A stretch of DNA of 33,311 nt from Ruminococcaceae bacterium UBA1730 (GCA_002315935.1 DCII01000014.1:11259-44569), one strand, 5' to 3'. Positions 8,148 through 17,600 are shown, numbered from the stretch's first letter. A program made the numbers and translations. Notes: generated by a model from the sequence alone, not told the origin.

Positions 8148-8726
8148 ATGACTATTATCGAATTATTCGTGCTTGCAGTCGGACTTTCAATGGATGCGTT
8201 TGCAGTTTCAATCTGCAAGGGACTTTCGGTTAAAAAAGCAGGAGCAAAAGAAATGTGCTGTGCAGGTGCATGGTTCGGCGGATTTCAGGCTCTAATGCCT
8301 GCAATAGGTTATCTTTTAGGCTCCACCTTCAGCAGATTTATAACCAATTTTGACCATTGGATTGCAGTAGGTCTGCTTGCATTCATCGGCGGAAATATGC
8401 TCAAGGAAGCATTTTCAAAGGAAGAAGACGAAATAAAATCAGACGGCAAATCTCCGATGAACGCAAAAGAAATGTTCCTTATGGCAGTTGCCACAAGCAT
8501 TGATGCACTTGCAGTCGGCATAACCTTTGCTCTTTTGCCTGATGTTAATATTTTTGCCGCTGTTCTGTTTATAGGTGTTATAACATTTATTTTTTCGGCG
8601 GGCGGTATCAAAATCGGCAATGTTTTCGGCACTAAATTCAAGTCGAAGGCTGAAATTGCAGGCGGTCTTATTCTTATCGGAATCGGTCTGAAAATTCTGA
8701 TTGAGCACCTTATAGAAAAGAAATAA
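8148..8726 (+). CDS. mntP: Manganese efflux pump MntP
   Basis: A 192-residue inner-membrane protein with six predicted membrane segments arranged as two repeats. Each repeat has a conserved aspartate motif: LSMDAFAVSICKG in the first segment and ATSIDALAVGITFAL at about residue 115. This is the DUF204 pair that defines MntP, which exports Mn(II) to avoid toxicity. Length is normal. It follows the DUF711 gene by 36 bases, with AAAAGGAATG before the ATG and no terminator in between, so it may be co-transcribed. That gap is too short for the manganese riboswitch often found before mntP, and I see none. Confidence 0.94.
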   Translation: MTIIELFVLAVGLSMDAFAVSICKGLSVKKAGAKEMCCAGAWFGGFQALMPAIGYLLGSTFSRFITNFDHWIAVGLLAFIGGNMLKEAFSKEEDEIKSDGKSPMNAKEMFLMAVATSIDALAVGITFALLPDVNIFAAVLFIGVITFIFSAGGIKIGNVFGTKFKSKAEIAGGLILIGIGLKILIEHLIEKK

Positions 8727-8738
8727 GGGAGAATTCAT

Positions 8739-9323
8739 ATGCCGAGAAAAGATTCCAAAATGACAAAAATGAAAATAATCAATGCCTCGTGGGAGCTTTT
8801 CTATGAAAACGGATATGAAAGCACAACCATTGAGGATATTGTTGAGCGTTCCGAAACCTCGAAAGGCTCGTTCTATCATTATTTTGAAAGCAAATCGGAG
8901 CTTCTCAACTCTCTTTCGTATATATTTGACAGCAAATATGAGGAGCTTGAGCCGGAGCTTCACGATGATATGACGGCGTTTGAAAAGCTGATGTTTCTCA
9001 ATCGTGAGCTTTTCAGAATGGTTGAAAACAGAATTCCCATGGACCTGCTGACCCTGCTCTATTCCTCTCAGATGTCACTCAAGGGCGACAGAAATCTGCT
9101 TGACCACAACAGAACGTATTATAAACTGCTCCGAAAGCTTGCGATTGAAGGGCAGAACAACGGCGAATTCAGCGAGGATGTTTCGGTCAATGAAATAGTA
9201 AAAGCCTATGCACTCTGCGAAAGGGCAATAATCAGCGACTGGTGCTTATGCAACGGCGAATATTCGCTTTATAAGTTTTCGGAAACCCTTCTGCCGAGGC
9301 TTTTCAGAGGTTTTCTAAAATAA
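8739..9323 (+). CDS. TetR/AcrR-family transcriptional regulator
   Basis: A 194-residue regulator. The N-terminal helix-turn-helix lies at about residues 12-58: IINASWELFYENGYESTTIE then DIVERSETSKGSFYHYFESK, the classic TetR pattern ending in the FYHYF helix. The remainder is the variable ligand-binding, dimerisation domain and gives no hint of an inducer. It begins 12 bases after mntP with AAGGGAGAA upstream, so it is probably transcribed together with it. Possible targets are itself, mntP or the downstream symporter, whose promoter region holds an inverted repeat at 9407-9434; none of this can be settled from sequence. Confidence 0.92.
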   Translation: MPRKDSKMTKMKIINASWELFYENGYESTTIEDIVERSETSKGSFYHYFESKSELLNSLSYIFDSKYEELEPELHDDMTAFEKLMFLNRELFRMVENRIPMDLLTLLYSSQMSLKGDRNLLDHNRTYYKLLRKLAIEGQNNGEFSEDVSVNEIVKAYALCERAIISDWCLCNGEYSLYKFSETLLPRLFRGFLK

Positions 9324-9406
9324 ATATTTTTTGTTGTAATTCCGTTCTTGTTATTCTCTCATAATAAATCTCTTATATATCAACAAAATATGACGAATTA
9401 TTAATG

Positions 9407-9434
9407 CGGAGTATGGAGTTTGGTCTATACTCCG
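9407..9434. promoter_or_regulatory. Inverted repeat between the TetR gene and the symporter gene
   Basis: Perfect 8-base arms CGGAGTAT (9407-9414) and ATACTCCG (9427-9434) are separated by 12 bases, ending 31 bases upstream of the symporter's -10 box. It could be an operator (for instance for the TetR-type protein just upstream) or a weak terminator of the preceding unit, since T-rich sequence follows at about 9441-9453. There is no clean run of T, so I lean slightly to an operator. Confidence 0.4.
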
Positions 9435-9461
9435 TTCTGCATTTTATTCTTTTATCGTTTA

Positions 9462-9470
9462 TGTTATAAT
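9462..9470 (+). promoter_or_regulatory. Extended -10 promoter of the PutP-type symporter
   Basis: TGTTATAAT at 9462-9470 is a perfect TATAAT with the TGn extension, 33 bases before the ATG. The -35 region (TTTATT at 9442-9447, 17-base spacer) is poor, which is common for extended -10 promoters. Confidence 0.6.
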
Positions 9471-9503
9471 GCACAGGTAATTTATTTCATTGGAGGAATT
9501 GAA

Positions 9504-11039
9504 ATGACAGTATCACTCGTTCTGGCAATTGTCCTTTATCTTGCAATGATGCTTGTTATCGGATTTGCCACTTCAAAGAAGAACAAAACAACAGACGACT
9601 TTTATCTCGGCGGCAGAAAGCTCGGTCCCTTCGTTACCGCAATGAGTGCGGAAGCCTCCGACATGAGCGGCTGGCTTCTTATGGGTCTTCCCGGTGTCTG
9701 CCTTATGACAGGTCTTGCAGAGGCTTCATGGACAGCTATCGGTCTTGCCATCGGAACATATATCAACTGGCTTCTTGTTGCAAAGAAGCTCCGTATTTAC
9801 ACAGAGAAAATCGGTGCAGTTACTCTTCCCGAATTCTTCTCAAAGAGATTCGGAGATAAGAAGAATGTTATTTCTCTTATTTCCGCAATCATTATTATAA
9901 TTTTCTTTGTTCCTTATACTGCTTCGGGCTTTGCAGCCTGCGGAAAGCTTTTCTCGGCTATCTTCCCGGGTCTTAATTATGTTACTGCAATGGTTATCTC
10001 TGCGGCAGTTATTGTTATTTACTGCACACTCGGCGGCTTCCTTGCGGCATCAACAACTGACTTCGTTCAGTCAATCGTTATGACAATTTCGCTTCTTGCA
10101 GTTCTCGGCATCAGCGAAGGCTTCATCGGCGGCTTTGATACTGCGTTTGCAAATGTTGCAAATCTTGATGGTTATCTTAATCTCTTCAAGGGCTTCAATG
10201 TTGCCGCAAACACAACAACCTCATATGGTGCTCTTCCTGTTGCATCAACTCTTGCATGGGGTCTCGGATATTTCGGAATGCCTCATGTTCTTCTTCGATT
10301 TATGGCTATTGAAAGTCCTGAAAAGCTCAAGACTTCAAGAAGAGTTGCTTCTATCTGGGTTGTTATTTCAATGGCAATTGCAGTTCTTATCGGTCTTGTA
10401 GGTTACAGCCTTATGGCCAAAGGAATTGTCGGTCCTTATGAAGATGCTTCAGCCGCTGAAACAATTATTGTTGATGTCAGCCGCTTCATTTCAAAAACAG
10501 GTTATCTTCCGGCGTTTATGGCAGGTATCTTCCTTTCGGGTATTCTTGCTTCAACAATGTCAACTGCGGATTCACAGCTTATCGCTGCTTCATCATCGGT
10601 TACAAAAGATATTATTGCAAACTTCTTCAAGGCAAAGATTTCTGATAAGAAGCTCATGCTTATCGCAAGAGTTTCGGTTATCATTATTTCAGTTGTTGCT
10701 GTATTTCTTGCTCTCAATCCCAATGCTTCCGTTTTCAGAATTGTTTCATTTGCATGGGCAGGCTTCGGTGCAGCATTCGGACCTGTTGTTCTTCTCGGTC
10801 TCTTCTGGAAGAGAGCAACAAAGGAAGGTGCTCTTGCAGGAATGATTGCCGGTGCGGCAATGGTATTCTTCTGGAAGTTCGGCATCAGAGACTGGTTTGC
10901 AGATACGGTTCTCAACATCTATGAGCTTCTTCCTGCTTTCATATTCGGCCTCATCGCAATGGTTGTTGTTTCGCTCATCACCAAGAAACCCGATGATGAG
11001 GTTATCAAGACCTTTGACGAAGTTAAGGCAAGTAAATAA
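9504..11039 (+). CDS. putP: Sodium/solute symporter, PutP-type (sodium/proline symporter)
   Basis: A 511-residue membrane protein of the sodium:solute symporter family with about 13 hydrophobic segments. PutP-specific features are KTTDDFYLGGRKLGPFVTAM, the next stretch AEASDMSGWLLMGLPG, and TYINWLLVAKKLR, then GGFLAASTTDFVQ. LASTMSTADSQLIAASS, near residue 365, belongs to the sodium-site helix. It probably imports proline by sodium symport; related substrates cannot be excluded. The frame is open from 9420, but GGAGGAATTGAA precedes the ATG at 9504 and gives the standard N-terminus. A promoter (9462-9470) and a terminator (11048-11077) make it look monocistronic. Confidence 0.93.
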   Translation: MTVSLVLAIVLYLAMMLVIGFATSKKNKTTDDFYLGGRKLGPFVTAMSAEASDMSGWLLMGLPGVCLMTGLAEASWTAIGLAIGTYINWLLVAKKLRIYTEKIGAVTLPEFFSKRFGDKKNVISLISAIIIIIFFVPYTASGFAACGKLFSAIFPGLNYVTAMVISAAVIVIYCTLGGFLAASTTDFVQSIVMTISLLAVLGISEGFIGGFDTAFANVANLDGYLNLFKGFNVAANTTTSYGALPVASTLAWGLGYFGMPHVLLRFMAIESPEKLKTSRRVASIWVVISMAIAVLIGLVGYSLMAKGIVGPYEDASAAETIIVDVSRFISKTGYLPAFMAGIFLSGILASTMSTADSQLIAASSSVTKDIIANFFKAKISDKKLMLIARVSVIIISVVAVFLALNPNASVFRIVSFAWAGFGAAFGPVVLLGLFWKRATKEGALAGMIAGAAMVFFWKFGIRDWFADTVLNIYELLPAFIFGLIAMVVVSLITKKPDDEVIKTFDEVKASK

Positions 11040-11047
11040 TACATTAG

Positions 11048-11077
11048 ACAGCGGCGTTGTATAATGTCGCTGTTTTT
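11048..11077 (+). terminator. Rho-independent terminator after the symporter gene
   Basis: Stem ACAGCGGC (11048-11055) pairs with GTCGCTGT (11066-11073) with one G-T wobble and a 10-base loop, and runs into TTTTT at 11073-11077. It lies nine bases after the stop codon. Confidence 0.85.
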
Positions 11078-11088
11078 GCTATTTTATC

Positions 11089-11117
11089 TTGACAAATACC
11101 TTAAACTATTGCATAGT
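11089..11117 (+). promoter_or_regulatory. Probable promoter of the ABC transporter gene
   Basis: A perfect TTGACA at 11089-11094, 17 bases, then CATAGT at 11112-11117 (four of six), 32 bases before the ATG. It sits between the symporter terminator and the ABC gene, where a promoter is needed. Confidence 0.55.
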
Positions 11118-11149
11118 AATATATAAATTATCTATGTGGGAGTGATGAT

Positions 11150-12982
11150 ATGCCTCCAAGAGGTGGCGGGTTCGGTCCGGGTGGGCCCGGAGGTCCGGGC
11201 GGATCGGGTGAACCTGAAATAAATCAGAAGATTTCGCTGAAAAAAAGTACTTCTCTTGTCAAGAGATTTCTTCCGTATCTGAAAAAACACATTCCGACCC
11301 TGCTTATGGTGCTTCTTTGCACGGCGGCTTCGGCGGCGATTGATATTGCCCTGCCGCTCATAGTCAGAGAAATAACCGACACGGCAACGGTTGATGTTGC
11401 GGCGTTGACGATGAAGAAGATTATTTCAATCTGCCTTTTCTATGTTTTTCTGCGTGTTATCGGAAGCCTTTCGGAATATTTCCGTGCGTTTTACGGCCAC
11501 GCAATGGGAGTTAAGATTGAGAACAAGATGAGAGAGGATATGTTCAACCATCTTCAGACTCTTTCGTTTTCGTTTTTTGACAACACAAAGGTCGGTCAGC
11601 TCATGAGCCGAATGACCTCGGACCTTTTTGATGTTTCCGAATGGGCACATCATTTCCCTGAAATGATATTCAGCACGGTTATCAAGTTCATTGCAAGCTT
11701 TTATATCTTCACAACAATGGATTGGCGAATTGCTGTTGCAGTGCTCATAATGATGCCTTTTATGGTTATTCTCACGAAGAAGAGCCGAACAAGAATGAGA
11801 GACACCTTCCGTGAAAGCCGCCATCAGGTAGGAGAAATCAACGCAAAGCTTGAGGATACTCTTCTCGGCGTCAAGGTTGTCCGTTCGTTCACAAACGAAG
11901 AAACCGAGAGAAAGAAATTCATTGAAGGATGCCGTGAATATGTTGATATCAAACGCAGGAGCTATAAATATATGGCTTCATTCCATTCAACGGTCAATCT
12001 GATTGACGGCACAATGTATATCGTTATCGTTGCGGTCGGTGCATATTTCATGAGCAAACAGATTACAACCCCGGGTGATTTTGCCGCAAGTCTTCTGCTT
12101 GTTTCAACGCTTCTCGGTTCGGTTCGCTCGATAGTTGATTTCAGCGAGCAGTTCAGCAGAGGAATAACGGGCATAGAACGCTTTGCCGAGATTATGGACG
12201 AGGTTCCTGAAATTGTTGACAGCGAAAATGCGGTTGAAATCGGCGAAGCAAAGGGCGAAATTGAGTTTAAAAATGTCACATTCAGATATTTTGCCGGGGG
12301 AAGAACGATAATAGATAACCTCAACATGAAGCTCGACCGAGGCGAAAATCTTGCAATTGTCGGCCCGAGCGGAGGCGGAAAAACAACGCTTTGTAACCTT
12401 ATTCCGAGATTCTATGAGGCTGAAAGCGGAGAAATTCTTCTTGACGGAATGAACATCAAGGATATAACCCTTCATTCGCTTCGGAAGAATATCGGCGTTG
12501 TTGCACAGGATGTTTATCTTTTCTCGGGCACGGTTTATGACAATATCGTTTTCGGCAAACCCGGAGCTTCGATGGAAGAAATTGAAGAAGCCGCCAAGAA
12601 AGCAGGTGCTGATGAATTCATCAAAGAGCTTCCCGACGGCTATAATACATATATCGGCGAGAGGGGAGTCAAGCTTTCCGGCGGTCAGAAGCAGAGACTT
12701 TCAATTGCAAGAGTATTCCTCAAAAATCCTCCGATTCTTCTGCTTGACGAAGCAACCTCGGCTCTTGATAACGAAAGCGAAAGGCTTGTTCAGGAGTCGC
12801 TTGAGCGGCTTGCAAAGGGCAGAACAACGCTCACTATTGCCCACCGTCTGACAACAATCAAGAATGCCGATGAAATCATAGTTCTGACGAGGGACGGTAT
12901 TGCAGAGCAGGGCACTCATTCTGAGCTTATGCAGAAAGACGGAGTTTACAGCCATATGTATTCGATGTATTCAAAAGAATAA
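11150..12982 (+). CDS. ABC transporter, fused permease and ATPase (multidrug/lipid exporter type)
   Basis: A 610-residue half-transporter. A glycine/proline-rich N-terminal stretch (about residues 3-24) comes before a type I exporter membrane domain (about residues 40-340, six segments), then an ATPase domain. The ATPase shows Walker A GPSGGGKTT near residue 405, Q-loop VAQDVYLFSG, signature KLSGGQKQRLSIARV near 508, Walker B ILLLDEATSALD near 530, and H-loop TIAHRLTT. The signature and Walker motifs are intact, so a homodimer is possible, and no partner gene is adjacent. Family relatives export drugs, lipids or peptides; the substrate is unknown. GTGGGAGTGAT precedes the ATG. Own promoter and a strong terminator indicate a single-gene unit. 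Confidence 0.93.
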   Translation: MPPRGGGFGPGGPGGPGGSGEPEINQKISLKKSTSLVKRFLPYLKKHIPTLLMVLLCTAASAAIDIALPLIVREITDTATVDVAALTMKKIISICLFYVFLRVIGSLSEYFRAFYGHAMGVKIENKMREDMFNHLQTLSFSFFDNTKVGQLMSRMTSDLFDVSEWAHHFPEMIFSTVIKFIASFYIFTTMDWRIAVAVLIMMPFMVILTKKSRTRMRDTFRESRHQVGEINAKLEDTLLGVKVVRSFTNEETERKKFIEGCREYVDIKRRSYKYMASFHSTVNLIDGTMYIVIVAVGAYFMSKQITTPGDFAASLLLVSTLLGSVRSIVDFSEQFSRGITGIERFAEIMDEVPEIVDSENAVEIGEAKGEIEFKNVTFRYFAGGRTIIDNLNMKLDRGENLAIVGPSGGGKTTLCNLIPRFYEAESGEILLDGMNIKDITLHSLRKNIGVVAQDVYLFSGTVYDNIVFGKPGASMEEIEEAAKKAGADEFIKELPDGYNTYIGERGVKLSGGQKQRLSIARVFLKNPPILLLDEATSALDNESERLVQESLERLAKGRTTLTIAHRLTTIKNADEIIVLTRDGIAEQGTHSELMQKDGVYSHMYSMYSKE

Positions 12983-13011
12983 TAACAGCATTGAAGGTTC
13001 ACAATAAAGCG

Positions 13012-13046
13012 AGATGGCATCCCACCGAAACGGGATGCCATCTTTT
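13012..13046. terminator. Strong terminator between the ABC transporter gene and the convergent oxidoreductase gene
   Basis: A perfect 12-base stem, AGATGGCATCCC (13012-13023) with GGGATGCCATCT (13032-13043), has an 8-base loop and TTTT at 13043-13046 on the plus strand. It clearly ends the ABC transcript. On the minus strand it lies just past the oxidoreductase stop but lacks an immediate T-run there, so its use in that direction is less certain. Confidence 0.9.
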
Positions 13047-14272
13047 CAATTAAGGCAATAATTTGTTATTTCGTCTGCAACCTTCTTAGCAAAGGCAACC
13101 GCTTCAACAACGGTTCTCGGACCTGTTACTATGTCACCGGCGGCAAAAACGCCTTTCATGTTGGTTTTTCCGTTGCTGTCAACAGTAACAAGACCTCTGT
13201 CGTTTCTTTCGATGCTGACATTCGAAAGAACTGCCGCCTGCGGTCCCTGACCGATAGCAACAATAACGGTGTCGGCAACAATGTTTTCAGTTTCAGCCAT
13301 CTGTTCTTCATAGATTATTTTGCCGTCTTCGCCTTCAATGGCATCGACCTTTGCACAGACAATATAATCATCGCAGATGCGGACAGTTGAAAGAAGATGT
13401 CTGAACTCAACTCCGTCAATTTCCGCCATTTCAAGCTCATGCTTATTCATTGTCATATCATCTTCACGGTTTCTGTTGATTATCGTAACATTTGCACCGG
13501 GATTCATGCGGACTGCCATTCTTGCGGCATCAATCGCAACATTTCCTGCACCGATAACGGCAATATTCTTGCCGAGATGATATGTAGCCGGGCTTCGAAG
13601 GAAGTCAATTGCATAATGAACATGACCGAGTGTTTCGCCGAGCAGACCCAATTTTCTCGGCTTCGCAGTGCCGACGGAAATGAAAACCGCCTTGTATCCG
13701 TCAATCAGCATATCTTCAATTGTGACATTTGCTCCGATAAATGTATTCGGCTTGAACTTAACGCCCAAATCGTATAGAACCTTGTCGTATCTTGAAATAA
13801 TATCCTTCGGCAGTCTGAAATCCGGAATGCCGAAGCGAAGAACTCCTCCGATATATTCCTTTGCTTCAATCAGAGTAATATCAAAGCCACGCAGGGCAAG
13901 GATGATGCTCATTGCTATTCCGGCAGGTCCTGCACCGATAACGGCGACCTTGCATCCGTTTGACGGCGGAGGAGTCATTGTGACATAGTTTAAGTAGAAA
14001 TTGGATATATAACGCTCAATCTCATAGAATTCAACCGGTAAGCCCTTGATTCCGAGAACGCAATGGCCGGCACAATTATATTCATGGGGGCAAACGATTG
14101 ATGTTACGGCCGATAAAGGATTATTCTCAAAAAGAATTCGTCCGGCTTCTATTATCTTTCCATCCAAGAATAAATTCATTATTTCCGGAATCGGCGTATC
14201 AACCGGACAAAACTTTGCACAGCGGGGAGACTTGCATTTCAAACAGCGTTTTGCTTCTTCGCTTATACTCAT
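13046..14272 (-). CDS. GltD-like NAD(P)-dependent flavin oxidoreductase (glutamate synthase small subunit/NfnB family)
   Basis: A 408-residue protein with the architecture of the glutamate synthase beta subunit. An N-terminal cysteine-rich region has CLKCKSPRCAKFCPVDTPIP (about residues 10-30) and CPHEYNCAGHC (about 61-71), which in this family bind 4Fe-4S clusters. Next come the FAD-binding motif VAVIGAGPAGIAMSIILALRG near residue 110, the NAD(P)-binding motif IAVIGAGNVAIDAARMA near 240, and the C-terminal FAD motif GVFAAGDIVTGP. Relatives include GltD, ferredoxin:NADP oxidoreductase NfnB and SudA. No glutamate synthase large subunit or NfnA partner is adjacent, so its electron partner is unknown; pyruvate:ferredoxin oxidoreductase lies upstream on the same strand. 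A promoter at 14305-14333 drives it alone. Confidence 0.87.
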   Translation of the reverse strand: MSISEEAKRCLKCKSPRCAKFCPVDTPIPEIMNLFLDGKIIEAGRILFENNPLSAVTSIVCPHEYNCAGHCVLGIKGLPVEFYEIERYISNFYLNYVTMTPPPSNGCKVAVIGAGPAGIAMSIILALRGFDITLIEAKEYIGGVLRFGIPDFRLPKDIISRYDKVLYDLGVKFKPNTFIGANVTIEDMLIDGYKAVFISVGTAKPRKLGLLGETLGHVHYAIDFLRSPATYHLGKNIAVIGAGNVAIDAARMAVRMNPGANVTIINRNREDDMTMNKHELEMAEIDGVEFRHLLSTVRICDDYIVCAKVDAIEGEDGKIIYEEQMAETENIVADTVIVAIGQGPQAAVLSNVSIERNDRGLVTVDSNGKTNMKGVFAAGDIVTGPRTVVEAVAFAKKVADEITNYCLN

Positions 14273-14304
14273 TTGTTATTCTCCTGTTTCCATTTATTTT
14301 GAGA

Positions 14305-14333
14305 ATTATAACATATTTTTCAAAACATTTCAC
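14305..14333 (-). promoter_or_regulatory. Promoter of the GltD-like oxidoreductase gene
   Basis: On the minus strand, GTGAAA (14328-14333), 17 bases, then a perfect TATAAT (14305-14310) with a TGT extension, about 32 bases before the ATG. The -35 box overlaps the last codons of the methyltransferase remnant. Confidence 0.65.
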
Positions 14334-14556
14334 CTGTTTTTGAATTTTTTTCGCCATAGGAATACATATTTCTCGGCAGAACTCCCGTTCCCGTTCCGAT
14401 GCCGAGAATTTTCTGACCGTTTTTGCAAAGACCGAGGTCAAGAATTTTCCGATAGAATTCCTGCGGATATATGTCACGGTATTTTGCGTATTCGGAAGAA
14501 ACCAATCCCCAGTTGAATTCTTTACCGTTATCTATTTTTATGTTGGATATTTTCAT
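14320..14556 (-). pseudogene. Truncated N-terminal remnant of a class I SAM-dependent methyltransferase
   Basis: The 78-codon frame starts MKISNIKIDNGKEFNWGLVS, then has SEYAKYRDIYPQEFYRKI, and reaches the SAM-binding loop ILGIGTGTGVLPRNMYSYG, then stops. This is the start of a common clostridial methyltransferase family of about 240-260 residues, in which the loop normally reads LDLGTGTGVLPRNMY; the usual aspartate is a glycine here. Everything after the glycine-rich loop is missing and the sequence runs directly into the promoter of the GltD-like gene. AGGT lies before the ATG. It is best read as a decayed gene left between the pyruvate oxidoreductase terminator and the next promoter; expression as a short peptide cannot be excluded. 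Confidence 0.75.
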
Positions 14557-14623
14557 TGAATTTTTACCTGTTTATAGATTTCTTATGAAGCGGAGCTTCT
14601 TCTTAATCCCACTTTCAAATTTC

Positions 14624-14656
14624 AAAAAATCCCCGGGACCGAAAGCCCCGAGGATT
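14624..14656 (-). terminator. Terminator of the pyruvate:ferredoxin oxidoreductase gene
   Basis: On the minus strand, AAATCCTCGGGG pairs with the 14624-14635 segment through a stem with one or two mismatches and an 8-10 base loop, and runs into ATTTTTTG. It lies 18 bases past the stop codon. Confidence 0.8.
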
Positions 14657-14673
14657 TCTTTAATTAATCAGAA

Positions 14674-17600
14674 TCAGTCAGCCTTGGGAGCGTAGAGATC
14701 CTTGAGCTTGAGGAGGTGTTCGTATCTGTCAACTGATGTTGCTTCTGCCTTTGTGAAGAGCTCTTCTGCTCTTTCGGGGAAGGCACGTGTGAGTGAAGAA
14801 TAACGAGCCTCGTTCATGATGAAGTCTCTGTAGCTTGTTGTTGCAGGCTTGCTGTCAATTGTGAACGGATTCTTGCCTTCAGCCTTGAGAGCGGGGTTGT
14901 AGCGGAACATATTCCAGTAACCGCAGTCAACAGCCTTCTTCATTTCAGCCTGGCAGTTAATCATGCCGCCCTTGATTGAGTGCATTTCGCAGGGAGCGTA
15001 AGCAATAACGATTGAAGGACCGTGATATGCTTCTGCTTCTGTGAGAGCCTTGATTGTCTGGTTCTGGTCAGCACCCATAGCAATCTGAGCAACATAAACA
15101 TAGCCGTAGCTCATTGCGATTTCAGCAAGGCTCTTCTTTGCGATAGCCTTACCTGCGGCTGCAAACTGAGCAACCTGACCGATGTTGGAAGCCTTTGAAG
15201 CCTGTCCGCCGGTGTTGGAGTAAACCTCGGTATCGAATACCATGATGTTAACATCTTCGCCTGATGCGAGAACATGGTCAACGCCGCCGAAGCCGATGTC
15301 GTAAGCCCAACCGTCGCCGCCGAAGATCCAAACTGACTTCTTGGCAAGATATTCCTTGCTTGCAACGATAGCCTTGCAGGTGTCGCAATCAGCACCTTCA
15401 ATAGCGGCAACAAGAGCCTTTGCGGCCTCTGCGTTTGCCTTGCCGTCATCAAGAGTTGCAAGGTAAGCATTTGCAGCAGCCTTTGCTTCTTCTGATGCAC
15501 ATTCAGCAGCAGCTACTTCCTTAACCTTAGCAATGAGGTTATTTCTGATAGCATTCTGACCGAGATACATACCGAAGCCATGCTCTGCGTTATCTTCGAA
15601 GAGGGAGTTAGCCCAAGCAGGACCGTGGCCTTCTTTATTAACTGTGTAGGGTGATGTTGCGGCAGGACCGCCCCAGATTGATGAACAGCCTGTTGCGTTT
15701 GAAATGTACATTCTGTCGCCGAAGAGCTGGGTGATAAGGCGTGCATATGATGTTTCTGCACAGCCTGCACATGAGCCTGAGAACTCAAGAAGAGGAGTCT
15801 TGAACTGGCTGCCGATAACGGTGTTGTCTGCAAGGTCTTCCTTAACAGAAACATTTTCAACCATGTAATCAAATACAGGCTGCATAGCATCCTGGCTCTC
15901 TCTTGAAACCATAGTGAGTGAATTTGTGGGGCATACGCCTACGCAGACACCGCATCCCATACAATCGAGAGGTGAAACTGCGAGAGTATACTTATAAGCA
16001 TCCTTGCCCTTGCCCTTCTTGTCAACGATGATAGCGTTTTCGGGAGCATTTGCAGCTTCTTCAGCTGTGAGAGCATAAGGTCTGATTGTTGCATGGGGGC
16101 AGACATATGCACACTTGTTGCACTGTGCACAGGAAGCACCGTTCCATGCAGGAACCATAACTGCAACGCCTCTCTTTTCGTAGGCGGCAGCACCCTGCTG
16201 GAATGTACCGTCAGCACAGTCAACGAATGCAGAAACGGGAAGAGAATCGCCGTTCATAAGACCAACGGGCTTCATGATGCTGTCAACCTGCTTAACGAGC
16301 TTAGCTGCACCCTTTGAAGCGGGAGCTGCTTCGGCATCTGCGGCTGTTGCCCAGTCTGCGGGAACATCAATCTTAACAAGAGCATCTGCACCTGCATCAA
16401 TTGCCTTTTCGTTCATTTCAACGATTTCTTTGCCCTTCTTCATGAACTTCTGAGCTTTTTCCTTCATGTAGCCGATTGCTTCCTCAGCGGGAAGAACCTT
16501 TGCAAGTGAGAAGAAAGCGGACTGAAGAACGGTATTTGTACGCTTACCGAGACCGATGCTTGCGGCAATGTCGATAGCGTTGATTGTGTAAAGCTGAATG
16601 TTGTTCTTTGCGATGTAACGCTTTGCTTCAGCAGGCATCTTTGCGTTGAGCTCATCGAAATCCCACTGGCAGTTGATGAGGTAAACGCCGCCGGGCTTAA
16701 CATCGTTAACCATCTTGTAGCCTTTTTCAACATATGAGGGATTGTGGCAGGCTACGAAGTCAGCCTTGTTGATGTAATATGGGCTCTTGATTGCCTTGTC
16801 GCCGAAACGAAGGTGAGAAATGGTGATACCGCCGGTCTTCTTTGAGTCATACTGGAAGTATGCCTGAACGAACTTGTTGGTGTGGTCACCGATAATCTTG
16901 ATTGAGTCTTTGTTTGCACCAACAGTACCGTCGCCGCCGAGACCCCAGAACTTGCATTCGATTGTGCCTTCCGCTGCGGTGTTGGGAGCTTCTGTTTCAG
17001 CAAGTGAAAGACCTGTAACGTCATCATTGATGCCGAGAGTGAACTGAGCCTTGGGAGCATCCTTGGCAAGCTCTTCATAAACTGCGAATACGCTTGAAGG
17101 AGGTGTATCCTTTGAACCGAGACCGTATCTGCCGCCGACAACCTTGATGCCTGTCTTACCTGTTGCGGCAAGAGCGGCAACAACATCGAGGAAGAGGGGC
17201 TCGCCGAGTGAACCGGGTTCCTTTGTTCTGTCAAGAACAGCAATCTTCTTTGCTGATGCAGGGATAGCAGCGGCAAGCTTTTCTGCTGAGAAGGGTCTGT
17301 AAAGACGAACCTTGACAAGACCGACCTTTTCACCCTTAGCGATGAGGTAATCAATAACTTCTTCTGCTACATCGCAGATTGAACCCATTGCTACGATAAC
17401 ACGGTCAGCATCGGGAGCACCGTAGTAGTTGAAGAGCTGATAGTCTGTGCCGAGTTTTGCGTTAACCTTGCCCATGTATTCCTCAACAATAGCGGGAAGA
17501 GCATCGTAGTAGGTGTTGCAGGCTTCTCTGTGCTGGAAGAAAATGTCGCCGTTTTCATGTGAACCACGCATAACGGGTCTTTCGGGGTTGAGAGCTCTCT

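Noticed and set aside
7613..8218. 201-codon minus-strand frame across the DUF711 gene and mntP start
   Set aside because: It is antisense to two well-supported genes, and its composition follows from the codon pattern of the plus-strand genes.
16752..17354. 200-codon frame inside the pyruvate:ferredoxin oxidoreductase gene
   Set aside because: It is an out-of-frame shadow of a highly conserved coding region, rich in Ser, Leu and Gln as such shadows usually are.
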